From assembly GCA_023014335.1 (NCBI GenBank), contig JAECYW010000006.1:1054001-1118000 (forward strand): a stretch of 64,000 bases of DNA, given 5' to 3'. The DNA comes from Galerina marginata (taxonomy: Eukaryota > Basidiomycota > Agaricomycetes > Agaricales > Galerinaceae). The notes under the pieces are model-generated. The model saw only the letters and a list, made by a program, of their open reading frames with translations. It was not told the origin of the DNA and ran no database searches. The translations under genes were made by a program, and so were the position numbers. Below are positions 1 through 9,566 of this stretch, piece by piece (the stretch's first letter is position 1; each line of letters opens with the position of its first letter).

Positions 1-1104
1 GGGGGAATCCTGCACAGCTGCGCCGACGCATGTGCGAAGCACGATGTGTCGCTGTCGACGGTTCTGCAGGACAAGTACATCGAAGAACACTCGCCGCTGT
101 ATTGGGCGATCGTCAAGCAGTCGCCGACGAGACCTAATCGCCAGCCGCGCCCGGTAATTTCTGAGAAGCACGACGAGGCGGAGGAGGAGGTGGGGCCGCC
201 CGACGTGCTCGGGGTTCTTCTCTCCTACACAGTTCCGATGAAGTCGAGCACGATATCGGAGCTGCGCCTGGCATGCCTCTCGGTTTCAGACCAGAAGGCT
301 TTCCAGCGCCTGCGCATCCTCGTCCCAAAATTCTCTTCGCTTTCGGGTGCAGATCGTGTTCTGCTAGGCCCGGTCCTTCCATCGGACGACGTTTCAGTCG
401 AGATTGCATCGGGAAATAACGAGGGCGCGTTCGCAGTCAACATGCAGTTCTCGCAGTTCCATAAACGCTTGATGGTCTCGAGAGAAGTCGGTGCCGAGTT
501 TGTTGTACGCAGTAAGTGAAATATCTTCTTTGATATGATCCCAAGTAATAACTCCCTTTTAAATTTTAAGATAGAATATGGCGCTTTTCACTTACATTTA
601 TCGACAGTGACTGGTCCGATGGTCCAAGAGCTGGGACCTGGTGTGCGAGGCTGTCTCTGCAAGACTCAAGTCCATCAACGTGGTTCGATGGGCGTCTTGT
701 TCTCTTCGAGCCCCAAGAGCAACACGCAACAACGACTAGCGAATCAAGCGAATTAGTTGGTCAGTACCTCACTCGATCTCTCATGGTCAAAAATGCAGTC
801 TAACCAAACCTCAACAGACCCACCGAACCCAGAAAACGTCGTCCGCATGCGATGTAAATCTTACCGTCTAGAACCGAGCTCAGACCGCTACAAACAAATT
901 TGCGTCTCTCTGGAAGAAAATCCGGCGTTCGCCAGTCTCCAATACGCGTGAGTTGCATGCTTCAAACGAGAATCTAAATGCTCACATTGTCCCGTTCGCA
1001 GTGAGACTTCATACATCCCCGCTGACGAGAAATTGACAGTGCGGCTTGAAGCACGACTCACCAAACCGTCTCGTAATATCGACGATGATTGCAGAATCGG
1101 ATGA
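1..1104 (+). CDS. Hypothetical basidiomycete protein, 3' part (5' end outside window)
   Basis: The reading frame is open from base 1 (residues GILHSCADACAKHD...) with no start codon, so the gene begins upstream of the window. I read four exons: 1-~515; ~608-~761, carrying DWSDGPRAGTWCARLSLQ; ~818-~951, carrying ENVVRMRCKSYRLE; and ~1006-1104, ending KPSRNIDDDCRIG-stop. The first donor is ambiguous: GTAAGT at 512 breaks the frame, whereas GTGAAA at 516 keeps it. I know no function. The segment SPLYWAIVK, followed by a conserved block on resisting or altering entry of values (LLSYTVPMKSSTISELRLACL), resembles proteins of unknown function that are common in mushroom genomes. I see no membrane segment or catalytic motif in the visible part. 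Confidence 0.6.
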
Positions 1105-2178
1105 TCGATTTTTGGGTAGAATTTGGGTAAACTCGCTTCTTGAACTTACTACTTCCCCGTTCCTCGTATCGGCCATTTCCCCGGGCCTCCATCCTGCTTA
1201 AATATACCATGGGCGGCCTGGTGTAGCACTATTAAAATATTGTAAGATAGAACTTTAAAGCCTTTTTTAATTGGCGTCTAGCGGGATAAAAAGTTGAGCC
1301 GATGTTGCGTCTTGTTGAATCATGAATGCACACCGATGATCGAATCCGCTTATATAAACAAATTGAAAACGTTGCCCTTCCCCCACCCACCGTCTACCTC
1401 CGAGTCCAATGGTCCAGCAAAAGTGTACAACTTGTTACTTGACGTCTTTTGCCCGCTGGCTGAATCCTGATAATCGCTTAATTGGGTATCGGATAACCCC
1501 CGGTCATCCATTCATCCTTCCATCTTATCCTCCTCCGAGTCGTCTTCCACTCTCTTACTCAAACATCCGACTTAACTGTTTGGGCTCCTTTGAAAAACTG
1601 CAAACCGCGGTTTTCCTCTATATAGGGAATAATAACCTACGAAACTATCTTTAGCACCCCACATCACATCTCAATGTCCAATTTTTAGATATAGAAATCG
1701 TCTGGGTGTCCATTCGGATGTCGAAAAGAAGCCGGCGTTTGGATTCTCAGGTGCATGACTTGCGGAGGCTTCTTACGTAGAACTGCAAATCCGTTCTGTC
1801 ATCACTGCACCCACTGCCACCAATCTTGCCGATATTGCCTCTTTTGGGGGTTCTGCTCTTCTGGAATGTCAGCAGACAGCGATTCTCTATGGACTCGAAA
1901 CTTTTGTAGGCGGCCACCGCGCTACCAACGGATATGTCGCGGTTAAATACCACTTCCGGGCTGCTATTCCAGCTTTTCAGCTTCCGATTCCATTTTATAA
2001 CACGTCGCAAGTTTGCAGTTCACCTTTCCTTCCACTGCGTAAGGGGATGCACGTGTACATCTATTTGACAGACTCGCCGAGAAACCTCCTCGCTTCCGAC
2101 AGTAGCATGGAGACGACGCCATGATATTTAATGCCTTGTTTGCCAGTAAAATGGCCAACTAGACCCTCCAGTTCCAAT
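1105..2178 (+). other. Intergenic/5' region of the alpha-galactosidase gene
   Basis: This stretch holds no gene I can support. A good TATA element (TATATAAA, 1351-1358) is followed by a C-rich tract, but it lies about 820 bp before the next start codon, so it would need a long or spliced leader. A frame without a stop runs from about 1759 to 2124 (about 120 codons) without an early ATG; it may be chance, an unseen exon or a relic. Confidence 0.4.
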
Positions 2179-4384
2179 ATGCTCAAGGCTATTCTATTCA
2201 ATTTTGCTCTCGCAGCCGTGGTGCTCGGTCAGGCTCAGCCTTACGCTCAATGTGGAGGCCAGGGATTCACGGGTTCAACCACTTGCACATCGGGGTCAGT
2301 TTATTTTTGTCTAGTTTTGTGCATCGCTGATGGCAGTTGGGTAGATGGACCTGTACTTACTCCAATCCTTATTATTCACAATGCCTCCAAGGGTCGGCTA
2401 CCATAACCAGCCAACCAGCCAGCACCCCAACAACGACGAGCAAGCCAGCTGGGACCCTTACAGGCATAGCCGCTTCGGCACCCACTACACCACCGTCGAC
2501 CCTCACTGGGAAGTTGCCGGCTTTGGGGTAAGCCATTCTTACGTGGTAGTCCATCAACCAGCTCTAATGCCGTCACAGCTGGAATTCTTGGAATGCTTAT
2601 GGATGCAGTAAGATATTTACTAGTTATTCAAGAGTTTGCGCTAAGATTGCTTTTTTAGACGTCAATTCCGCAAAGGTCCTTGCAGCTGCTAACCAATTCG
2701 TCTCTCTTGGACTCAAAACTGCAGGCTACCAATACGTTAATATTGATGTAGGTAAAATCTCTGCCTGTTCTGTTCTCCTTTCTGAATCATAGCTGTAGGA
2801 TTGCTGGGCTATGACATCTCGTGATCCAAACACCAAGAGGATAGTCCCAGATCCCACAAAGTTCCCCAACGGCATCAACTCGTTAGCCACACAGATCCAT
2901 AACTTAGGCCTGAAAATTGGTATCTACAGGTTTGCACTTCCCCTATGGTTTTCAACCGTGCCGTGTGTTTTTAAAATATTTCTTTCAGTGACGCTGGTAC
3001 AAATACTTGTGCGGATTATCCCGGTTCTTTGGGCAACGAAGCGATCGATGCCGCTACTTTCAACGACTGGGGCATAGATTACCTCAAATACGGTAATTTA
3101 TTGCATTTCAATGAGGTTCCAATCAGGACGCTCAATCTTTCCTCAGACAACTGCTATGTCCCATCAAACTGGACTGACAGTGCGGTTAGAACTTGACTTG
3201 CTACCGACGCATCGCTAGTCACTGACATGATTTTTAGACCCCTCAAGGAAATGATTGGTAGTAAGTGGGGACGCGGTTCCAGCACCTACTACCGTGCTGA
3301 CTAGCGTGCTTTTTCTTCAACAGCAACTCAAACTCGGCGATTCGCTACCGTCAAATGGGGTGAGCAAACAACAGTCAACCAATTTTATTCTTCCCTAATT
3401 GTATTTGTGCTCAGAGCTGCTCTGGCTGGTGTGTCTCGCCCCATTCAATTCGAACTATGCATCTGGGGTCAAGCAAACGTCTGGAACTGGGGTGCACGTG
3501 TCGTAAGTGTTTAGTTGATCCATCGAGTACGGACAATTTCAAGTGCTGGAAATAATAATTGTTCGATTAGGGACACTCTTGGAGAATGACTGGCGACGCA
3601 ACGTGTGCAATTTTTTTAAAGAATGCGATTCAAAAGCTCACCGAGCACTCTCTAGCGCGACTTGGACATTCATTACCACCGCCATAACCACAAATGTCGC
3701 TCACCTGTCGTCCGTTAATTTCTTCTCTCACAACGACATGGACATGATGGAGATCGGTGCGTTTAGTTGCGGATTAATTTAACTTTCAGCACTCACCAAA
3801 CACTATTGCAGGAAATGGTGCATTGACTATTCAGGAACAGAGAACACACTTCGCCGCCTGGGTCATGCTGAAGAGTCCGATTTTGCTGTGAGTATTTCTT
3901 CAAAGCCGATTCCAGAAATCTCATCTAAACTATTCTAATTTCAGTGGGACAGACGTAAGTTCCGCAATTTCCTACTGTGAAATTAAGTATGAAACGGTCA
4001 TCACTATAGCTGAGCCTACTGAGCTCCACCCAACTCGCCATCATCAAAAACGCTGAACTCCTTGCGTTCCACCAAGACGCATCGGTAGGCACACCGGCTA
4101 AGCCCTTCACCGCGTTCTCCAATATGCCGTCCACTACGGTCCCTGAATATTTTGCTGGAACGTCTAGTAAGGGAGTCCACGTATTCATAATCAACACTTC
4201 CTCCGGCACTGCGACGAAGCAATTCACATTCTCGAATGTCCCTGGATTGGGCACGTCTGGAAATTTCAAGGTCCATGATATGTGGACTGGCACCGATCTT
4301 TCCGGGACGTATGCAGCTTCATCAAGTTTCTCGGTCAGCGTCGCGGCCCATGACACGGTCGCCTATTTCATTTCAAAGGCATAG
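2179..4384 (+). CDS. Secreted alpha-galactosidase, GH27, with N-terminal CBM1
   Basis: Removes terminal alpha-1,6-galactose from galactomannan and raffinose-type oligosaccharides outside the cell. A signal peptide (residues 1-~18) leads into a CBM1 at about 19-55 ([10 protein letters not shown]...[13 protein letters not shown]), a Ser/Thr/Pro linker to about 95, then the GH27 barrel starting [12 protein letters not shown]. Visible motifs are NIDDCW, the nucleophile Asp in YLKYDNCY, and the acid/base Asp region [10 protein letters not shown]. The C-terminal beta domain ends at 4384. The gene has about a dozen short introns, at 2295-2344 and onward. Three places that look broken are repaired by introns: one of about 53 nt near 3609-3661, one after NWTDSA, and the pair flanking a 10-nt exon at 3945-3954. 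CBM1 suggests binding to crystalline cellulose or chitin. Start chosen for the signal peptide. Confidence 0.93.
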
Positions 4385-4587
4385 GAATATTTTCCCAAAA
4401 ATTTTGTTTTCTGAACCTTGTGAATAGAGAATAGAAATTAATAATCTCTGACCTCACTAAGCGGCACGCGACGCGACTGGTCTTGTATGGGACAATTAAT
4501 CGTTGTCCATAGCGGATATTCATTGTTTTGCTAACGATTTTTTCACGAGGGCCGAAGCGACTCATCAAAAAGGACCATTTTCTCCAG

Positions 4588-4722
4588 CCTTCTTGGCCTA
4601 AACACGTCCGAGGAGTTCAATGTCCATGATATATGGACCGGCACCGATCTTTCTGGGACCCAGGCCGTTGGATTCACCTTTCTTTCAGGTTTGCGACCCG
4701 TGATAGGTCACGCATTTTCTTT
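4588..4722 (+). pseudogene. Relic of a GH27 C-terminal domain
   Basis: This segment, 200 bp after the alpha-galactosidase stop, translates as [17 protein letters not shown]. It aligns with [17 protein letters not shown] of the gene upstream at about 4258-4310, and the similarity then decays (an in-frame stop follows the FLSGL residues). I see no upstream catalytic exons, so only the tail of a tandem copy remains. The DNA similarity around the shared peptide is high enough to see by eye. Confidence 0.75.
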
Positions 4723-5058
4723 TCTTTGACAGAATTTTTTTCTGCGACTACAAGCAGTGTCTTCAAAACCCCTACAAGCCACAAGTGGACGATGGTAGTT
4801 ATAGCCCGCGTACCTCAACACATTCGACCGTTTCAAATAGAATTTTTATCCTGACCACTCTCCGATTTTCCCAATAAAAAGTTGAAAGCAAGTCGAAACT
4901 GCAGCGATGTTGAATGTTCAGTCAGTGGAATATTAATACTAGAAAAAGGTGTGGTTAACACTTGCTAGCAGAATATGATTGTCAGGCGATGTCAATTTGA
5001 ATCCAGCGCTCACCGACTTCCTTGCTCCCACTTTGATGGATGTTTTGTCCCACAAGTC
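4723..5058. other. Intergenic, A/T-rich; no gene seen
   Basis: After the GH27 relic I see only short frames. Nothing here supports a gene, and no clear repeat was found. Confidence 0.4.
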
Positions 5059-5403
5059 TTAGCGCTTGTCCTTGTCATTTGTCACTTTGTCATACAAAGA
5101 CTCAGCTGAATAGCTCAGTCTATCGTCCCTCCCGCCATACCGCAATTGCCTGCCACTTTCCCTTGGATTCTCGTAAGGTTCTGTAGGGCTAGAGGGGTCC
5201 GTGTCGACATGGTGGTACTCCTCAGTCTCCGTCCCGAAGTCACTGTAATCTCCCGAGGTCGCCTTGGGTCTTTCTACCTTGCGTCTGGGGGTATGTATTT
5301 CTTCGGGAAGTCCGACTCTGTACATGTTGTGAACATATGTGATAGAATGCGACTGTGGTCGCAAGATATTTTTCTTGATGTGACTGGACGTTCGTCGAAA
5401 CAT
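5059..5403 (-). CDS. Possible hypothetical protein or C-terminal remnant, 114 codons
   Basis: A minus-strand frame of 114 codons starts at an ATG and encodes a charged, Pro/Ser/Glu-rich sequence with YSDFGTETEEYHHVDTDPSS and a basic end (NDKDKR). The composition is protein-like and resembles the cytoplasmic tail of a membrane protein, but no membrane segment or second exon is evident upstream. It could be a small gene, the relic last exon of a lost gene, or chance. No function is assigned. Confidence 0.3.
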   Translation of the reverse strand: MFRRTSSHIKKNILRPQSHSITYVHNMYRVGLPEEIHTPRRKVERPKATSGDYSDFGTETEEYHHVDTDPSSPTEPYENPRESGRQLRYGGRDDRLSYSAESLYDKVTNDKDKR

Positions 5404-5890
5404 AGTTTTGTGATGTCCGAAATCCGTGAACGGAAGTCAATAAAACACTGACGTCACACTGAGCGGAACGGAAGTATTTTTCGATTGATATTTGATGGAG
5501 CCCCTGACCCCTATTAGTATTTGGGTTGTTCCTATCGTCAGACGAGATCCTGATAACTCTGTTATTACTTAACTTACAGAGCTATAACCAGTATCATGTC
5601 CTTCCTGTCTGTCTGATTCTCAAGTATGAGAATACATTCACAACGGACGCCTACGTTATGACAAGAAGAGCCGGCGTTAACTTTCCGTGAAAGCCTATTT
5701 ATCGGTATCGTGATGACTTTGAGGCCTTGATTGTGATTGATAACAAGATGGAGTGATAATAAAGGGGAAAAATATGTACTTCGAATTGATGCTACACTTT
5801 GACCGAGGTCATCACTAATTCCCTTCTAACCCCTTCGTTTTCCTGAAATCAATTTTGGTCCTCCCTGTGCAGGAGATCAGTTGGATAGGG
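5404..5890. other. Intergenic, upstream of lectin gene
   Basis: No supported gene. This is the presumed promoter region for the lectin that starts at 5891; no clear TATA element close to that ATG. Confidence 0.35.
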
Positions 5891-6855
5891 ATGTCGACTT
5901 CAATCCCCGGACAGGCCAACGAGGATTCTTCCCAGCTTGCGACCAGCGCAACAGCAACGAGGGCCGGATCGCCGATATCGAGCGAACCTTCAAGGTCGGT
6001 TCCATCAACTCTACAACCTGGGATATATTATATCGTAAGCGATCAAAATCCGAATATGGTTCTCGACCTTGCAGGGTATGATTGGACTACGATCCTTGGT
6101 GAGCCCTCATCAAGCCAGCTTAAAGATAATGATGGGATCTGACGAATCGTACATTAGCGTTTCCAAAACACGGAGGGAATAATCAAAAGGCATCTACACA
6201 GATCTCGTCCATTCTTACGACACTGAGTCTTGCTTTTTGCCCAGTGGGAATTCTCTCGACTAGGCGCCGGTTATTCCATCAAAAGCATGCAAAATGGATG
6301 CTATGTTACGTTGAAATCTAGCGAAATAGAAAACAAGGGTATGATCGCTACTCCCTATCCAGTAAGCTGGGAACTTGAAGTAGATCCCTATGATTCGGTG
6401 CTTTGGAGGTGCATATTTTATTATTCGGTTGTCTCGTTTTGCTGGAAATTTATTTTTGATACCTTTCGCTATACTTAGGATTCGCTGGCCAAGAAGTCCT
6501 TATGTCTTCGATCTTCCCGATGTTAATGGTCACGTCGTGAGCGCTTTATTAGCCTTTTTGCCTTTTGGAAGACCTAAAAAGTATCCAGGTCCAGCTGAGC
6601 AATAGTTATCCTTTCAAACCGACTCGTCTCTGGCGGCTTATACCTGTTGAGATTCCCGAGGCCAACGATGTGCTCGAATTTATCACCACTCCGCAAAAGA
6701 AATTAACAGCTGCACTGCCTGTCGTCACAACCGCCGACACTATTATAGACGTTGAGGGACTTAAGTTGGGCGGAAACGGAGAGATGTCCATCACAACCAC
6801 TACAACTACAGTGACCACAAGCGTCACGAAGATAAAAAGGCTAGGAGTTCCATGA
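5891..6855 (+). CDS. Ricin-B-type (beta-trefoil) lectin-domain protein
   Basis: Predicted carbohydrate-binding protein with a beta-trefoil (R-type lectin) domain. This names the fold only; there is no toxin catalytic chain. The start at ATG 5891 gives a Ser/Thr-rich N-terminus of about 45 residues, then PGIYYIVSDQNPNMVLDLAG, the usual first strand of this fold in mushrooms. Later exons carry GGNNQKWEFSRLGAGYSIKS (the Q-x-W signature) and RLWRLIPVEIP. The C-terminus adds a Thr-rich segment (ITTTTTTVTTSV) beyond the trefoil. Introns include one at 6190-6244 that begins with GC instead of GT, one from about 6413 to the acceptor before 6481, and one ending just before 6575. There is no signal peptide, as is common for cytoplasmic fungal lectins. 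Two related lectins lie at 14100-14843 and 22441-23091. Confidence 0.75.
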
Positions 6856-7785
6856 TGGTAAAGATCAGAATGCAACATACCAAATTTAGTGCCCAAGAGT
6901 GCAGGCCATGTAGGTAATTTACATAAGATCAAGAGGTATGGGCCGGAAGAACCCGGCACACAGGGTAGGGGGAGGGGGGGGGGTGTCGTCGAGGCTTATT
7001 CCCGATTTCGGACCTCCATATTTAGATTCAGAATGCAGTGTATATAGGCCAATCTGCAACTCATGCACCGCACTTTTGGCACCAAGAGTGGTTCAGAAGG
7101 TTTTCAAACCCTTATTTCTATATTTGAGACCAAATTGAGACCAAAAGTAGCCTTGCAACACTTTTTAGCGAGGTTGGACGTCAAATTTGATGTGCCGTCC
7201 CATGGATATTTTAATTTCCACAGCCTAGATTTCACAGTATGGAGGTTCTTAGCACATTTACATGGATATGAGCTATCTTTGGCTTAAAATGCAATGAATG
7301 AAGCGTGAAATTTTGAACGTTAGAAATTCCAGAAAACATAAACTGAGGAATAATTTCCTTTTTAGGCCTGCCGTTGATGGCCGGAGGGGGGAGGGGTCCA
7401 GGGGTCCTTAATCCTGATTTCCAACCTTGTGTACGAGATTTTTGTCCAGCATACCTCTTGCATAAGATCGTAATAAACCTATTCCAGTCTTGTTGAAAGT
7501 TCTCAACTTTAAATTCCTCGTAAGTTAATGGAACAGCGCCCCACCTTGGACCATCCAGTCGAAATATAAATTTCTCCAAGTGCGAAGGACGAGGGACGAT
7601 GGGGAACGACTGTTTCGCTAGGAGAACCCGAGTCAATAATAAAGGCGCTGAGTCCAACGTTCCTGATTGGGATTTCCCACGGACACTTACCCCGGGGCCC
7701 GTTCCTTGCGTTTTCAGACTCGAACCTCAACATCCGATTTGATATCTGAATATTCATCGAATATTTTGTACTTCGCTGCTTTTGG
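6856..7785. other. Intergenic with G-rich tract and degenerate direct repeat
   Basis: A G tract at about 6966-6981 (GGG-TA-GGGGG-A-G10) could form a G-quadruplex. A segment of about 50 bp beginning with this tract (about 6966-7018) recurs in weakly similar form at about 7383-7432 in the same orientation. A minus-strand frame at 7232-7657 (141 codons) has no recognisable domain and I do not call it a gene. Confidence 0.4.
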
Positions 7786-9138
7786 ATGAAGGCTAGTTAC
7801 TGTTCCAGCCCTTACCTGCACCTGGGAGCAGTCACCGTTGCTGCCTTGGTTACGGCGGTCTACTTCCTTGCTTTGCCGCCCAAGTCAACCACCTATCGGA
7901 GGAAACCCCTTCGCTCTAAGGTAAGTTTGGTGGTCATAACTTTTTCACAGCTGACGATGAATTCATAGCTTCCCAATGATCTAATAGCATGGAGAATATC
8001 AGACCCTACGGTTGATATCGAGGTGTACAGGGCTATTTGGAACGAACTGATCCCCCTTTTCGCACAGCACGGCTTGAACCTGTGGAAAGCGAACTGGGGC
8101 TTCCAGCAACAGCCCGACGGTTTAGCGAACGCAGATGGCTATCTCTACCTCAGTGCCAAGCTTAGCAATAATGGGTCTTTGGCCAGAGTTAAACAATTCA
8201 ATGGGAACAATGGTCTTTCACATGCTGCTCGATACACTCGTCCCGGCGTTGTGCATGATTGTGTCCTCCGTGTTATAACCGTTCGTGGGCAGGGCCACGA
8301 TCATTTGAAAATCATCCGGCGATTATCCCTCCCCCCGGACGCTCTCCTGAGCAGCAATCACATTTTGCCAATGATAAACGAACTCGTTTTTGAAGATATT
8401 GTTATTGGTGTATTCCCCAGGCTCATATATCATCTCGGTGAAGCTACTGACATATCAAAGATGAATTCGGTGGAAGATGTTCTATATATGTTTCTTCAAG
8501 CCTTTGAGGTACTTCGAACCTTCTTACCATGTTTTAGTCATTTTAATCCTCCACCTCCGGACCAGGGAATTGCATATCTTCACAAAAACCTTATTGCGCA
8601 TAGGGTAAGTGCCTATTTACGACCAGCTTTCGGGCAACCTGACAACTTGGCTTCTAGGACCTTTTCTTCGAAAATTTTCTCGTCGAATGGCTTCCCCAGT
8701 CCCTGAGCGAAAGGTCTTCGATGACTCGACCACGTGTTTACATCATCGATTTCGAAAATGCTGTAGAGTTCTCTGAAGACTCTGTAGAGTCCGACAGGCG
8801 TTGTGTAGGTACACCTTTTCCGCGGCAGATATACGGGCGTCCTATTCCTCCAGAGGTGGGACTCGAAGAGTCATATTGCCCTTTTAGAATGGATATTTGG
8901 CAATTCGGGACAGACCTTCTAGAACAGTCCCTCGTGAGCCGCGCTTTTTCCCTATTCCAAGCTCTTGAGAACTGATCAACAATTTTATTAGATTGGATTA
9001 GAGGAAGTGGATCAATTGTGGATTGATCTTGTCTCTGCTCAGCCTGAGAGCCGCCCAACTGCAAGTGAAGCTTTGAAAAGACTTGATAACTACATGCGAA
9101 ACATACCTCCATCTTTCTTTCACATTTCCAGGCCCTAG
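7786..9138 (+). CDS. Atypical protein kinase-like protein with N-terminal membrane anchor
   Basis: Kinase-fold protein of a type expanded in Agaricomycetes. An uncleaved hydrophobic segment (residues ~12-30, LGAVTVAALVTAVYFLAL) suggests membrane anchoring. The N-lobe is degenerate: I see no glycine loop, and the usual V-I-K position reads CVLRVI (Lys to Arg). The C-lobe keeps GIAYLHKNLIAHRDLFFENF (HRD with Asp and Asn), but the DFG motif reads DFE (YIIDFENAVEF). Downstream are YCPFRMDIWQFG and a C-terminal RPTASEALKRL typical of kinase lobes. I place introns at about 7921-7968, 8509-8566, 8604-8658 and 8930-8991, each restoring frame across conserved text. It may be a pseudokinase or an atypical active kinase. 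Confidence 0.8.
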
Positions 9139-9566
9139 TTTGATTCGATGTGGGAGGACATATAAAAGATTTGGCCTAAGGGCACTCATCCCTTACTCAC
9201 TGCCGACATCTACCAGTAACTGTTTTTATCTCAATGACTCAGTCTCGCTTCTCGTGAACCATCGTGGGCAACGCAAGCCACGAGCTTTCTCGCGTCTGGA
9301 CCCTGCACCTCAAGCGTGACATTCCTCCCCACTTCCTATCACATTTTACACTGACAGTCGTCTCTAGGAATCTTCGCAGATTACACGTGAGGCTACATTC
9401 CTCTAGCGGCAAGCATATGCTCTTTAGGTTTGTTGTTGAGTCATTCGGGTGAAATATTTTCAGACGGCTCCGAAAGCTTCAATCCAACTATTAAAAGATT
9501 GTTCACAAATGTTAGCCTTTACCCCGATCTCTTTCTTGCACCCTCATTTGATCCAGACTGTTCAAA
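9139..9566. other. Intergenic between kinase-like and DUF4139 genes
   Basis: Short promoter-length spacer. I see no gene or repeat in it. Confidence 0.4.

Noticed and set aside
3543..3782. Frameshift in the alpha-galactosidase between GDAT and [12 protein letters not shown]
   Set aside because: A GTGTGC...CTCTAG intron of about 53 nt joins the two parts in frame, giving a normal GH27 sequence.
7232..7657. 141-codon minus-strand gene
   Set aside because: No domain, no splicing partner, and it crosses a repeat-like G-rich block.
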